64,000 nt of DNA from Pectinophora gossypiella (GCF_024362695.1 NC_065419.1:2480678-2544677); one strand, 5' to 3'. Counted from the first letter of the stretch, positions 1 to 11,815 are shown. Notes: generated by a model from the letters alone, not told the origin. Program-made: numbers and translations.

Positions 1-324
1 ATGTATCATTACCCTAGTTAAGATTACATAATTTGTGTTACCTTTGTGAAGAGCAAAATAAAGATTCCTTTTTTTTTTATTTTATTTATACATTACGATG
101 TACATTGCGGACAACGCTACACCGACAGCAGCTCTTCATTCTATTCTTCTACGAAAATAATTATAATAAGTACTTTATTTTATTATTATCTATAAAGTAT
201 GTCCGTCCATTGTTAAACATGTACGTATTGTAATTAGTAAATACACAATTGATAATAATAATGATGTTTTGACGACGTTATGGTCTTATCTAAGGGTACA
301 CGTTTTATACCACAAATAAATGAT

Positions 325-555
325 GTAATCGCAGGATGAAGCAGCGGCAGATTCGCAAGGAACAGTCCGGTGAGCCATTTCAGTCGAGAACGTTTAGCCG
401 GCTAAAGCGTTGCCCAGGGAGGACCGCGAGGAGGTAGTTCTTGACTAATTCCCACGCGGCAGATGCGGCAGAGACTTGGTTAGGGGAGCTTAAGCTGGAT
501 ATATGATCCACGCAGGATATTTTATTTTTGTCTGCCATACGCAATAATAATAATA
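325..555 (+). mobile_element. 5'-truncated non-LTR retrotransposon fragment with TAA tail
   Basis: Bounded by a perfect 16-bp direct repeat ACCACAAATAAATGAT at 309-324 and 556-571, and ending in (ATA)n. These are marks of target-primed insertion. I do not recognise the family. Confidence 0.6.
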
Positions 556-576
556 ACCACAAATAAATGATAATTA

Positions 577-1301
577 ATAATACTTCCCCCCTCCAACGCC
601 TCCTGGTGCAGTCAGTCTCCGCAGGCCAGCTTGTGGCAAGCTGTTGGTGAGTGACACCACGGAGCTGAGATCCCCCGAGAGTCGGTCATGCCCTCCGTCT
701 CCGGCTTACCTTCTCTGGCCGGCCGGAGTGGACCCTAGCGGGGGCCGCAGGACTCTCACCTCTGGCTTGCCTTCATTGGCCGGCCAGAGTGGGTCGTTAG
801 AACTTTACGCTCGCAGGGTGGAAGTGAAAGATGCAAAAGTCGCGAGTTGGTGAGGCGGGTAAACCGCCTCGCAGAAAGCGGTGTACACCTCTCGACACCC
901 TGAGCTGCTCACAACCATGTTGCTGCCTTGCAGTCCAGTCGCGTTTGCTAGATAGGTGGCCCATTCCGTGAGTGGCTGGCGAGTCACCGCCTGCTCATTG
1001 CATCTTTGTTGTTAATATTGGTCGAGCAGGCGCTATAGTCCCCCATAGCCCCAGTATCCCAGTCCACTAACCCCCAACCCAATTGTTTCTTTTGTTCAGC
1101 AATAGTGCTACACGAACCGGGGATTGTCTTTAGGTGAACTCCCATAGTGCATACAGGGATAATCGCCGGTTGATGTCACACCAAATTTAGATTAAATCGT
1201 CTTAAGGGCCTCTACGTGTTGGCTTCGGCCCCACGCACGCCTTCCAAAGGTCCGGGACTCCATATGCCCGAGATATGGAAACGACATAAATAATAATAAC
1301 T
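577..1301 (+). mobile_element. Non-LTR retrotransposon 3' end with (TAA)n tail
   Basis: GC-rich 3'-UTR-like sequence ends CGACATAAATAATAATAAC. A 10-bp direct repeat ATGATAATTA at 567-576 and 1302-1311 is a probable target-site duplication. It resembles R1/jockey-type lepidopteran LINE tails; no coding part remains. A diverged relative of the middle part is at about 44505-44580. Confidence 0.6.
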
Positions 1302-1571
1302 ATGATAATTATGACTGTAGTATTTATTAGGTATACATAATATTGAATGTTTGATTTGTATGAACTGTGTAGGTAGGTACAATGATATCATTCAGAAAGG
1401 GTGTGACTTTGATAATATAATAGGTATAACTACTTACTTCATAAGTATACATTTATCACTGTATACTGATAATTATATGAACTAGATTTTTGCTTTCAGC
1501 GCTCCTCATTTGTCCGACCAAGTAGTTGATGACATTTGCAAATAAAAAATAAAGCTGAACTTGAGCAGCAG

Positions 1572-1835
1572 TGGAGCAGCGTGGTGGAGTATGCTCCATA
1601 CCCCCTCCGGTTGATTGAGGTGAGGCCTGTGCCCAGCAGTGGGACGTATACAGGGTGCTAGTGACATCGTAACGAATACTGAGGGGGATGATTCAGACCT
1701 TCTGAATTAATATCAAGTGGAATTTATCGTCTTATTCTCTATTTTATCTTTTCAGGTGTAGTTCGCACTATATCCCAATTAGGGTAGTCAGACCGTACAT
1801 CCATCGCTTTCTGTTAGACCAACGTGGTAATCCGT
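1572..1835. repeat. Fragments of SINE-D, MITE-H and SINE-E
   Basis: 1572-1655 is a SINE-D tail (+). About 1654-1735 is one arm of MITE-H. 1745-1835 is a SINE-E piece (-), with TATCCCAATTAGGGTAGTC. All are truncated. Confidence 0.6.
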
Positions 1836-1944
1836 ATTGCCGTCTATAACGATAATACCGCTTACCTAGTACTTAAATACCTATTCACAATAGCTTTGAA
1901 GATTTTAGGATCGTTATAAAGCGTAAGTAAAAAAAAAAGATTAC

Positions 1945-2205
1945 ATACATACATAAACTCACGCCCGTAATCCCTAATGGGGTGGGCAGAGCCACAAGTA
2001 ATCAAAGACAACTTGCAGCCACTGTTGATACGAAGTCTAAAGATGGATATGATGAACCTTATGGTGATAAGGGATCAGCCTATCGCCCATAACATTAGTC
2101 CACCATGTTAGAGGACACAATCCCTCTGTCGGTTTTTACGACATGCCCGGGAAGAGAAGCAGCTGAACGTGTTCTATGTTTTTTATATGCTCCCAGAACA
2201 GCATA
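1945..2205 (+). repeat. Element G, long copy
   Basis: It begins with a CATA run, then ACTCACGCCCGTAATCC, and continues through GCCCATAACATTAGTCCA to GCATAGAAGC. Other copies lie at 33990-34450, 57470-57555 and 60393-60570. Family unknown. Confidence 0.6.
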
Positions 2206-2249
2206 GAAGCAGAAAAAAAAGAAAACAAAAAAAGCAATCAAAAAAGATT

Positions 2250-2425
2250 TAAGCTGGTTTATACTTTACCCAAGTCTAGACTAGGTCTAGACTTAGGCTA
2301 GACTTTAAACGTATGTTTTTTCTACGTGACGAATTATATGTTATTTATTTGACACGTAGAAAAAAACATTTATAATACGGTTGTTTGAACTCTAGCCTTG
2401 GGTTTGCCCAATCAGTTTTAAAATG
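2250..2425. repeat. Small palindromic element
   Basis: TTTTTTCTACGTG and CACGTAGAAAAAA form inverted arms (about 2316-2370) within duplicated TCTAGACT motifs. It looks like a degenerate MITE. Confidence 0.4.
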
Positions 2426-2429
2426 GGTA

Positions 2430-3539
2430 TTTAAATAAAAATAGATAGATATTTTATTCTAAACCAAAACGATAAGAGAGAGGCCAAGTAAGTAGTTAAA
2501 GCCAATAAAAAAAAATACAAAGACGCAAACTGCGGTGACAACATTGAATTTAAATTTCGAAATAACTTTAATAACGAAGCTTTATCAAAACGAAGAAAAA
2601 AGTATTGTTAACCCTACAAAGACGAATACTGCTGTGTACACGTTACAGTATCGCGAGTGACATGACGTCACGCATGAACAGTGCGCGGTTCAAAGCGCGA
2701 AATCGTGCGCATTCTATTTTGATAAGGGGCTCTGTACACTATTTTTTGTTTTACAAATTATTATAAAGAGAAAAATAAATTTAAAAAAGTCTAACTCTGG
2801 GATTTGAACCCACAGTTCTTTAGTTCGCGGGACAAACAGCTCTCATCCATGCGATCATACTCATAAGTGTTATTAATAAAAGTCCCTTCAAAGTACACCT
2901 TCAAAAGATATCTTTTACAAGACTTGATTTGTTTAAAAACAAATCAAAATTGTTGAATTATTTCTATTATAAATTATAAATAACACCTATTAAATAATAG
3001 TGTGAAATGTAGATAGTTACTCCAGAAAACCGCGTCTAAAAATTAAATGCTTTTTGTTTCTATTAACTTTTTTCAACTAAGTTGAATGTACTTAATGAAA
3101 ACGATCAAACTAAGTTGAATGTCCTGTTATCAGTCTTATTAAATCCTAACATTTGATATAGTAGTATTCGTAATGAAATACGTATCTATGTAAGTAAGTA
3201 CCTAATTAAGAAGATTGTAAGAAAAGTTTTGTCCCCACTATCAACAAAACTTAGCCGACAGACGGTCAGCGAGATGTACTGGCAGTCACGTAAAAAGTTG
3301 CGGATACGGACTTTGCGCGTCTATGTTATGTAGGTATTGTATAAAGTGCTTAACTTCAGTCGGCACGCGCGGCGCGGTCAGCTGTGTGGAGGGGGGTTCA
3401 CGCGCACTTCTGTCATGCGCAGTCGTCATGACGCCACGTTTGTTGTGCTGTGGCCGGAGTAGGGCGAGTAGCTGCTACTCCGTAACGGCTACTTTTGACG
3501 AGATTTTTTTATAACGATTATTGTTTTTGCGGATACCTG
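2430..3539. other. No gene seen
   Basis: AT-rich, mostly unique sequence. A tRNA-like B box (GGTTCAAATCC) on the minus strand near 2810 is discussed under rejected items. Short frames at 3323-3683 show no family signal. Confidence 0.4.
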
Positions 3540-4000
3540 AATCGGAGCAGACTGGTAAGGATACACCAATTAAGGCTACGTGGGAAAAACTGGACGTGCC
3601 ACCGAAATCGCAGAACAAGTGCTCGGTCTTCTACTGATCCTCAGTCCAACACTTCCCAGTATCCTGCTATTTTTCCAGTCTGATCTGGATTCCTGAAGAA
3701 TTTTCCCTGACAAGGACATTGTCGTCAACGAATAACATAGACCAGAGTGCCTCCTCCTGTATGAACAGATACGGGCTTTAAGCCGATCCCTGGTGTAGGT
3801 CTACCGTCACACTAAAACTCGGTAACACCAGCCTGAGTGAGTACTGGGCATTCTATACATGGACCGCACGAGCCGAATCCTCGTGCCATCTATATTTTTT
3901 CAGGAACGTAGCCTGGAGAGTCCTTCATTGTCTCAAAGCTATAGAGCTCCCGGGATGTTTTGATTAGCCGTCTCGAAATTAGACCGCTACACCATAAATT
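3540..4000 (-). pseudogene. LINE reverse transcriptase relic
   Basis: On the minus strand, pieces in shifting frames read VTVDLHQG, then LFVDDNVLVRENSSGIQ, then EHLFCDFGGTS. These match the RT core of a LINE common in Lepidoptera: LHQGSALSPYLF, the FADD catalytic motif and FCDFGGTS. Several frameshifts and stops are present, and the first catalytic Asp context is altered (FVDD). Dead copy. Confidence 0.65.
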
Positions 4001-4009
4001 TCGTCAAAT

Positions 4010-5440
4010 ACAAATGTAGGTAAAAGGCGAAAAATTTACATATTATGCTGGCTGAAGAGAAACCAAAGTGAAAAATGTAAAATTGGTGCCTAATACCATA
4101 ACGTTACTTAGCTTAATTGAAGATAAAGGTACGCACTAGTGATGTAAATAAATATTAATACGCGAGCACAGCGCTACTCAACGATCAGTTTGTCTGTTGT
4201 GGTTACAGGGGATAAACGTCTTGGATAGAGCGCGCCAAAAGGCAGCGGGCCACTTTTCTTTTTTTATTTGGCTTCTAGCCGTTGTATGGGTGAGTTTTTT
4301 TTAAACTCCTAATAATCTAACCAGCCAGTAGTTTAGTGTAACAAAATAAAAGTGTTTGAAAAAGTATCCGTAACTTAAGTGTACATGCATAGTGATCGTA
4401 GACGTGTTTTGGTTCGTACGCGGGTAAACAAAGGGTCGTTATTCTTTTTTCAAACAATTTCATGTGCGGAATATTGTTGGGGTGTCGGCTGAGACTGGAT
4501 TCTCGACGTTCCATATTCTTTTTATTTTTAACGCTCTTTTTTACTGAGGAAACGCCGCACCGCGCGACGGGTTAAGGGTTAAGACGTGTTTTGCCTGTTC
4601 CTTTTGGTCTCACATTTTTAAAATAAATACATTATTTTTTACATACTTAATAAAATTACAAATACGCCATATTTTAACCTTAAAAAAACTAAATAAATAG
4701 ACAGTATTTTCCATGTTTTTAAGGAGTTTGCGCAATGCTAAAATATTAAACAAAGCCAATGGCGACGGACGGTAACCCAGTTAAAGCGGCGTATTGGGTA
4801 AAACGCAAACTTTCACTGCAAATTATATACTTGCTGTAGGTTTACAACTGGGCGGTATAATAAGATAAGGCAATAGAGAAATTCAGTGAGGAAAATAGGT
4901 TTATACCCGCAATTGGAAAATGTCTCTAGGACGCGGTGATTTGCGGGACACGTGTACGCAGAATATTCACGCAATTTCACACAAAACGCGTGTTAACGTT
5001 CGGAAATTGGAGGAAAACATCGAAAGGAAATTGTATTTTTTATTTGTGGTTCTTTTTTCAAAATGGACTTTGAATGATTTATTTTTGGTGTTGCGGGAAA
5101 ATATTGCATGTTTTTTAATTGTTTTCAAAAATCTAGAGATTTTTCTTTTTAATTAATAAAATGGACATTTATATGCATATAAGTACTTATACATAAAACA
5201 ATTAAGTAATTAAGTAAATACCACGGTAGATACTCCGTATAAATTAATTGATTTTGTTTTTAAATTTACTTATGTAGATAGGCATGCAAGTTTCGCAATA
5301 ATATTTCACAACTGAGACGCAATTCGCGTAGTTTCACGTTTTACCTACGTTTTCGTTTTCACTAATAGGTAATTATGCAAAGTGTAGCAATACTTAATAT
5401 TATTATAAAACAAAACAAAACTAAAAACAATAAAACTCTT
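4010..5440. other. No gene seen
   Basis: AT-rich unique DNA. The 78-codon frame at 4920-5156 ends in a Phe/Leu-rich AT-driven tail with no recognisable domain, so I treat it as chance. Confidence 0.4.
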
Positions 5441-5444
5441 TTGA

Positions 5445-5560
5445 TTTTTACACTTACGTCATCAAGGGCTAGCAATGGCGGCTTGTCATAGGATTGAGCA
5501 TACCTTGGTCTTCTTATACCATGCTATGCATAGTCACGCAAGTCCTACAGGTCCATCCTT
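5445..5560 (+). repeat. Interspersed repeat shared with 35425-35520 and 7300-7365
   Basis: GGCTTGTCATAGGATTGAGC and its flanks recur at about 35485. The unit reads ACGTCATCAA...TTCTTATA. Unknown family. Confidence 0.45.
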
Positions 5561-5734
5561 AGGTACCTGGTCTATTATTATATTAAAGGACGAGGAGATA
5601 TCTCTTTCGCACTACCGATATATAGCATAAAACGAAAGAGACGAGAGAATGTCACTCGAATTATGCTACGTTTTAAAGCGTATAATTGGAGTAGATAAGA
5701 GATTAAAAGTTATATTGTACCAGACTACTGCCTT

Positions 5735-5862
5735 CTCATGCAAGATGCCCAACTGGGCACTGTCTTAAATTTTGTACCGGGTGAGAGCCCTCAGCGCTTC
5801 CCATTTGTCCGGCCAAGTAGTGAATGAAATATGCGGCTAATCTACAATAAGTCACGTAAAAA
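5735..5862 (+). repeat. SINE-C fragment
   Basis: GCCCAACTGGGCACT through CAATAAGTCACGT-AAAAA matches the 3' half of SINE-C with its A tail. Confidence 0.7.
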
Positions 5863-5948
5863 GAACCTGCTAGGTAGATGCGTTTCGCGGAAAAAAGAAA
5901 CAGTTCTGCTCAGAACCGGATTTTACTACTTAATCTTATCCAAAGAAG

Positions 5949-6073
5949 GCCAGCTGGGTCTGCATGAATTATATTGAGCACTACGTACAGCATTCGTATC
6001 GTTTATTGGTCCAAGCGCTCGATATAATTCGCGCCGCGCGCGGCGCGGTTGTTGTGCAGACCCGGCTGGCCTG
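5949..6073. repeat. Palindromic element with a CG-rich centre
   Basis: GGCCAGCTGGGTCTGCA at the left and TGCAGACCCGGCTGGCC at the right are near-perfect inverted arms around a CGCCGCGCGCGGCGCGG core. Related cores occur near 35600-35625 and 37150-37190. Confidence 0.55.
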
Positions 6074-6267
6074 ATTACAGTTTCAGACGTAAGGTCATTG
6101 TGCCGGTTTACGGCCTGTTAGTGGGGATTGGCACTTTAAGCAATATTTTCTATTAGTTTTGTTATTTGGGTAATATTCTTATATTTTTTAATGGATTAAA
6201 CACATAATCAAGTTTTAATAAAACGTAATACGTAAATAGGTACCTATCACAAGAGTTTTGTTTATCT

Positions 6268-6630
6268 TAACTAGTCAAATCAGTTACTTTTTACTAAACT
6301 TCAAAACACGAAATTTCAATGGAATTTGTTGAGAAAAGTTGGCTCACGATCTGGAGGTCCGGGTTCGATTCCCGATGGGGACGTTGTCGAAATCACTTTG
6401 TGAGACTGCCCTTTGTTTGGTAAGGACTTTTCAGGCTTGAATCACCTAATTGTCCGAAAAAGTAAGATGATTCCGTGTTTCGGAGGACACGTTAAGCCGT
6501 TGGTCCCGGCTATTAGCCGTAAAAACACCTCCACCAACCCGCATTGGAGCAGCGTGGTGGAGTATGCTCCATACCCCCTCCGGTTGATTGAGGGGAGGCC
6601 TGTGCCGTATATAGGCTATTTATGTTATGT
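6268..6630 (+). mobile_element. MITE-L arm followed by SINE-D copy
   Basis: 6268-6332 is one MITE-L arm (AACTAGTCAAATCAGTTAC). About 6336-6630 is SINE-D from GGCTCACGATCTGGAGG with B box GGTTCGATTCC to CCGGTTGATTGAGGGGAGG. Its frame at 6413-6667 is not a gene. Confidence 0.75.
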
Positions 6631-6705
6631 TACAACAGGCGGCCTTACTTACTCAATACATTTATAAAATAGTATACTTATATTACAACCTAAAATTAAC
6701 GACCT

Positions 6706-6995
6706 CCGTGGTCCAGTGGTTGAGCGTTGGGCTCACGATCCGGAGGTTCCGGGTTCGAATCCCCGTGGCGACATACCACAAAAATTACTTCGTGATCCCC
6801 AGTTTGGTCAGGACATTACAGGCTGATTACCTGATTTTCCGACAGTAAGATGATCCGTGCTTAGGCAGGCAGGTTAATCCGTTGGTGATGTAAGCCTTGT
6901 CTGCCTTACATGAGCCATGTCAGGGGCCTTTGGTGGCTCATTAATAACCTCGACACCAGGGTTGGTGAGGCTGGTACTTCGCCAGGAGCGATGCT
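6706..6995 (+). mobile_element. SINE-A copy (near full length)
   Basis: tRNA-like head with A-box GTCCAGTGGTTGAGCG and B box GGTTCGAATCC, core GCTTAGGCAGGCAGGTTAATC (diverged), tail CATGAGCCATGTCAGGGGCC. Confidence 0.8.
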
Positions 6996-7364
6996 ATGTT
7001 ATGTGTAAGTCTGTGCTGGCTTTGCGGTGAAAAAGACATTGAATACATACAAACAGCTTAATGTATTCCAATTACTTTATCTTTAACTACTTTCCCTACA
7101 AATTGGTTGCGTTTTTAATCAACATTAAGTGCCTCGTTTTCATCAGTTGTCATAGGCGGGGCTTATTACCTAAAGAGTACCTAACGCCTACTTCACGCCG
7201 GGTTATGTTATCGCAATATCATAATATACATAGATACATAAGGTCACCCCTATTTCCCTTTGGGGTAGGCAGATACCTACCATGGAATTCCACTAACTAT
7301 GATTTAATGGTAACACAGTGGTAACACAAACGTCATCAAAGGGGGCATACCTGGTTTTCTTATA

Positions 7365-7640
7365 AGTCATCATCATCATCAGCCCATTAACGTCCCCACT
7401 GCTGGGGCACGGGCCTTCCCTATGGATGGATAGGGAGATCGGGCCTTAAACCATCACGCGGGCCCAGTGCGGATTGATGGTTATTAACGACTGCTAATGC
7501 AGCCAGGACCAACGGCTTAACGTGCCTTCCGAACACGGAGGAGCTCGAGATGAAAACTGTTTTTCATCTCGAGCTCCTCCGTTGTTTGTGGTCACCCATC
7601 CTATGACTGGCCTTTGCGAAAGTTGCTTAACTTTACCGCT
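7365..7640 (-). mobile_element. SINE-F copy (5S-like head kept)
   Basis: Read on the minus strand it has AAGCAACTTTCGC...GGATGGGTGACCAC (5S-rRNA-like), the shared SINE core, and a tail ending CATTAATGGGCTGATG. The stretch 7540-7580 is a local palindrome around GAGCTCGAGATG. Confidence 0.75.
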
Positions 7641-8364
7641 GCTTCCTTATAAGTACCATGTTCGTTTTCATAAAGTACCATGCTCTTATCAAGGTCGAGG
7701 GTACAATGTGTCAGAGCAGAATAAAAGGAATTGTGAAATGGAATGAGAATTTCGAAATTTAAAATGATTGACGGTTAAAAGGAGAGGCCAGTAGGTGCAG
7801 AGTTTGCACTCTGCTACAAGGTAGTGATGTGAACTTATGATGTTATGTTATGCTAATTGTCTTCTGATAACTTATGTATGACTCTTCCCATCCCATTTTG
7901 AACGTGAGCCTACGTTTGTATGTGCGTGTATGATTTAATATGTTTCATGGACACGTCATGCCTGTTTATTATCCTCGGAAGTCCAGATGGTCTACACGAG
8001 TCATGACTCATAGACTAACACTGAACAGAGTGATAAAGTGAGTCGTTAGAAAATCGATCAATGAAAACGTGTTTGTTCATTTCAGGGCGATGGATTGATC
8101 GCCTGATTCACCTTTCACTTTAAGGGTCATATCCATTTTATTCATCTTCTCTCGTGTGTATTTTTGAGGCTAATGTTCAATCTTCAACCCTAGTAGGGTT
8201 ACTATTGAGCCGCAAAAAGCTACAGACTTGACTCATAATATAACGACTACTTAGGTACTTTAAAAAACAATATTTCACAAAACAAAACATTATTGTGGCT
8301 CTTATTCGTATGTTTCTATTGATTAATTCACAAAGTATGCGCGGCACATATAAAAACTATGTCG
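7641..8364. other. No gene seen
   Basis: Unique-looking sequence. One SINE-A-like tail fragment (TGAGCCGCAAAAAGC, about 8170-8235, minus) is the only repeat I can place. Confidence 0.4.
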
Positions 8365-8490
8365 TATATAAAGAATAAAATTCCAAGGTTTAATCTTTAT
8401 CTGCATCGAATTTCATCAAAATCGGTCCCGTAGTTTTAGCGTAAAACCGTAATAGACAAAGTTACGTTCGCATTTATAATATTAATAGGA
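8365..8490 (+). repeat. Helitron-like or LINE 3' terminal fragment
   Basis: AAATCGGTCCCGTAGTTTTA...TTCGCATTTATAATATTAATA is a very common lepidopteran dispersed segment. Family assignment is uncertain. Confidence 0.4.
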
Positions 8491-8857
8491 ATTTCCAGCG
8501 ATTTTCAGCCCCTCAATTACTTTCGTAACTAGGTCCTTTGAGTGTTACGTTTCTCCGATCAATATAGTTATTTGGAGGTTGTCCTGTGACCTCTCCCGCC
8601 CACGTTGTGGGTACTCGTGGATGTGACGATCATGGACGTGGGCGAAAGGTTCCAACGCCCACTGTGTGACGTTTTACTGTAACTCAGTTTATAATCATGG
8701 AGGCGTCCCCTGAGAGACTTTACTATTTGGGCTTAAAGCGCAGTGCAGCGCATTGCTTCCGCATGTTTTATAGTCACTGTCTTATAAACAGAAGAAGAAG
8801 TCTTCTTCAACTTTAGTGCAGCAGAGTTTATTTGAATTTGAATTTCGAACATCTCAT

Positions 8858-9030
8858 CATCATCATCACCAGCCCATTAACGTCCCCACTGCTGGGACAC
8901 GGGCCTTCCCTATGGATGGATAGGGAGATCGGGCCTTAAACTATCACGCGGGCCTAGTGCGGATAGATGGTTATTAACGACTGCTAATGCAGCCGGGACC
9001 AACGGCTTAACGTGCCTTCCGAAGCACGGA
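8858..9030 (-). mobile_element. SINE-F copy, head missing
   Basis: Same tail and core as 7365-7640 (GGGCCTTCCCTATGGATGG, GCCTTCCGAAGCACGG), but it stops before the 5S-like part. Confidence 0.75.
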
Positions 9031-9368
9031 GTTTAATTTTTTTGTAAAATCGCGTTTGGATTTCATTCAGTGTGCTGTACTGAATTCTTTCGGACTGTAT
9101 TCGTTCAGTAATATGTTATTGTTATAATTGTCAAGTAGGCAATTGGATTATAATCGTGAGTGAGATGATACGATCAGTCAGTGATCTGGGTCGCATGGCC
9201 ACTCACTAACAAAGGAGTCTCACGTTACAATTACACGTGGGAATCGATTAAATCGATTAACTAAACATACGAGTACATTGCGTAGTGCGATTGGGTTCGC
9301 AACGTGCCTACTTACGTAAACATAAACAGCCTTATGTAACAGGCTGTAGATAAAAACAGCGTCATAAA

Positions 9369-9640
9369 AGTTTGTTTTTTTTTGACGTAACTCGTTGTAG
9401 ATTTGCTGCAAACGGCATTAACTTCTGCGCCGGAGAGAAGCGCTGAGGTTTCTCATCCGGTACAAAATTCAAACAACAGACCTGATGATGCTCAGTGAGG
9501 CGCAAACTTCGGTTCAGGGCGTCGTCTGAGAGGATTACACTTGAATGTATTAATCGACCCTAGTAGGCCGATAGCGATAAGCGCTGAACGAGGGAAATTG
9601 TCGACCACGCCGGCGCGGCGGGTTCCTCAGCATCACATTC
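9369..9640 (-). mobile_element. SINE-C copy (diverged)
   Basis: A T run and TGACGTAACTCGTTGTAG lead into CGCTGAGG, CATCCGGTACAAA and ATTAATCGACCCTAGTAGG. Confidence 0.7.
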
Positions 9641-9854
9641 TACCTGACTTTTACTGAGCTGAAACCGTTTTGACATTAATTATACGTAATAAATAATCGT
9701 TATTTAATTACTTACTGCCGAAAAATTTTTCTACTTTCTATTTACTACCTTTCATACTGCTGGACACGAACCTCCCTCCATTCAACCGAAGAGAGTACGT
9801 CCACTGAATTTGACTTTATGAGTTTGAATTCATGTTTGGAACATTCTTATTAAT

Positions 9855-10215
9855 AGTCCTCAATGTCCCACTGCAGAGCAAATGCCTCTCTTCCCTTCTT
9901 CCACTCCTCCCTGTCCCCAGCTTGTTCGTGCGACCGTTTCGAAAAGCGGTCTAACTCGTCGCGCCATCTTTTTCATAGCCTTCCCCGACGTCTGGCAGCA
10001 CTTGCAGGAACCCACTCTGTAGCTTTTTTGGCCCAGAGGTCATCGGGCATTCGGGCAACATGTCCAGCCCAGTCCCATTTCAAGCAGGCAGCCTTTTTCG
10101 CTACGTCTGCTATTTTAGTTTTGGAACGCAGCGTGGTGTTTCGGATCCGATCGGTCAATTTAACACCAAGGATGCTGCGTTCCATACCTCTCTGGCAAAC
10201 TTTTTGGAACATAGG
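9855..10215 (-). pseudogene. LINE reverse transcriptase C-terminal relic
   Basis: The minus frame 10212-9973 reads GMERSILGVKLTDRIRN, then KKAACLKWDWAGHVARMPDD and ATEWVP. This is the conserved C-terminal region of lepidopteran RTE/craniofacial-like LINE polymerases. Downstream the frame is broken by stops and shifts (RPLFETVARTS region). No RT catalytic core remains. Confidence 0.75.
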
Positions 10216-10274
10216 TAATTGATATTATGTAGTTTCCAGGATTTGACCCCGGTTAATGGCAATACAGACAAACA

Positions 10275-10395
10275 GACACTGGAAGAGTACTGCGGGGCAG
10301 AAGGCAAGAGGGAAACCACTGCCCTATTTTTCCCTAAAAAGTAGCATGGAGAATGCTACATCGACAAGAGCGTGGCTCTGAAATTAGTGATGAAT
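10275..10395. repeat. Dispersed repeat shared with 48890-49010
   Basis: AGTACTGCGGGGC, then GGCAAGAGGGAAACC and CGACAAGAGCGTGGCTCT occur in both places. The contrast with 48781-48890 suggests a LINE 3' end. Confidence 0.55.
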
Positions 10396-10414
10396 AGCAA
10401 TAGGCTTGCCCCCT

Positions 10415-10517
10415 ATTACATAAACAGCCTATATACGTCCCACTGCTGGGCACAGGCCTCCCCTCAATCAACCGGAGGGGGTATGGAGCATACTCCACCA
10501 CGCTGCTCCAATGCCCA
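10415..10517 (-). repeat. SINE-D tail fragment
   Basis: ACGTCCCACTGCTGGGCAC...GGAGGGGGTATGGAGCATAC is the SINE-D tail in reverse. Confidence 0.75.
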
Positions 10518-11149
10518 CGCCCCCTATTATATCGCATTTAATAATTAAATCTTTAAATATAAATAAATCATTATTTACTCTCACAAAAAGTAATGCCATT
10601 GTAATATAACAATACGTTCTGTGAGAATCTGGTGCCTGATCTAGGTATGACCCTGTGTTCCAGGCCACCAGGTTCTCACTCCCGGAGGTCACATATACAT
10701 GAAATTGGCAAGGATTTTGGCATTTAAACATAGCTGGCGAGAAGTGGTATATATGTATATACACTGCTATATGTTATGTTATTTCATATCTTTATACAGA
10801 TGATAAACGTTCAAAGGGACCTCGCGTGATACAATGACCCTTCATTGTTTCATTCAATAAGCCTTAATGAGGTCCAGAGAGAGTCGGTATGAACCAATTT
10901 GAGATAGCCACAGACTGGGACAATCTGCAAGTCTGGGGCAATCTGCGGCTACACACCCCAAAGAGCCAGGTTTTAGGCTAAGTAAATGAAATTTCTTTTT
11001 TGGGGTTATGTATACGTTTTTACAATAAAATATCAAACGATATTTTAAATTTGTCAGAAAATAAATTTAACCCCTCAATACTTAACATACGTAAACATAA
11101 ACAGGAAAATCATAAATAACTCACAAAGTACTTAATGAATGACAATACA

Positions 11150-11275
11150 AAAATAATCGAAAAAAATCAGGAAATAAATAAAAGTAGTAGCTAGTATCAG
11201 CTGTGCTATGGTTACGTTTCCGGGAAAGTTCCCAAAGTGGGAATACTCCCTTTGTAAAAACTCTTTAATAGGACA
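11150..11275 (+). repeat. Left copy of an inverted pair (partner 13808-13940)
   Basis: AAAAATCAGGAAATAAA, then ATCAGCTGTGCTATGGTTACG, TTCCCAAAGTGGGAAT and AAAACTCTTT appear in the same order on the other strand at 13940-13808. Confidence 0.6.
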
Positions 11276-11325
11276 CTGGTTGTTTTTTTTCTCAAATTAT
11301 TCTTTCTTGTACTCTATTCTTATCT

Positions 11326-11490
11326 GGGGGGATTAAAATGGCCACATCGAAGCAATTCATCTAAGAAAGCAATATTGCTATTTGACATTTGTTTGCATTG
11401 CGCTCTTACTAAAATATGCGCAAATGTCATATTGCGATATTGCTTATTGCTTATTAGATGAATTGCTTCGATGTGACCATTTTAACCCCC
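11326..11490. mobile_element. MITE-I, intact palindrome (165 bp)
   Basis: The ends GGGGGGATTAAAATGGCCAC and GTGACCATTTTAACCCCC are inverted, and the arms extend about 60 bp through AGCAATATTGC...CAAATGTCATATTGCGATATTGC. A second copy at 56469-56756 is split by a SINE. Confidence 0.65.
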
Positions 11491-11496
11491 TGGTGT

Positions 11497-11815
11497 TCTT
11501 CTTCTATCGTGTGGATTTTGAGGTCGATTACCAACCCCACCAACCCTGGTGTCAGGATAATTACTGAGCCGCCATAGGCCCCTGACATGACTCATGTAAC
11601 GACTACGTACTTACAACAGTAAGTAATCACCGGGACCAACGGTTTAACGTGCCTTCCGAAGCACGGATTATCCCCCCCCCCCCTGGTACTTACTGATGTA
11701 AGTACGTAGTAGTTACGTGAGTCATGTCAGGGGCCTATGGCGGCTCAATAATAACCCTGAGGGTTGATGGGGTTAGTAATCCACTTCACACCCACACGAT
11801 AGAAAGGACGGCTAA
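11497..11815. repeat. Two SINE-A tails in inverted orientation
   Basis: 11500-11665 is a SINE-A tail plus core on the minus strand. 11690-11815 is a SINE-A tail on plus. They are separated by a C run (11671-11682), forming a long imperfect hairpin. Confidence 0.7.

Noticed and set aside
2795..2870. A tRNA-like stretch on the minus strand (B box GGTTCAAATCC).
   Set aside because: The acceptor and D arms do not pair convincingly and there is no CCA-compatible end; at most it is a SINE relic.
6413..6667. Repeated 80-90 codon frames starting MFGKDFS (6413-6667, 14554-14823, 15531-15767 minus, 30086-30328).
   Set aside because: They are translations of SINE-D copies. The same peptide arises wherever the SINE lies and has no gene context.
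6706..6780. tRNA genes at SINE heads with good A and B boxes.
   Set aside because: The heads cannot form complete cloverleaves and run straight into SINE bodies that recur many times.
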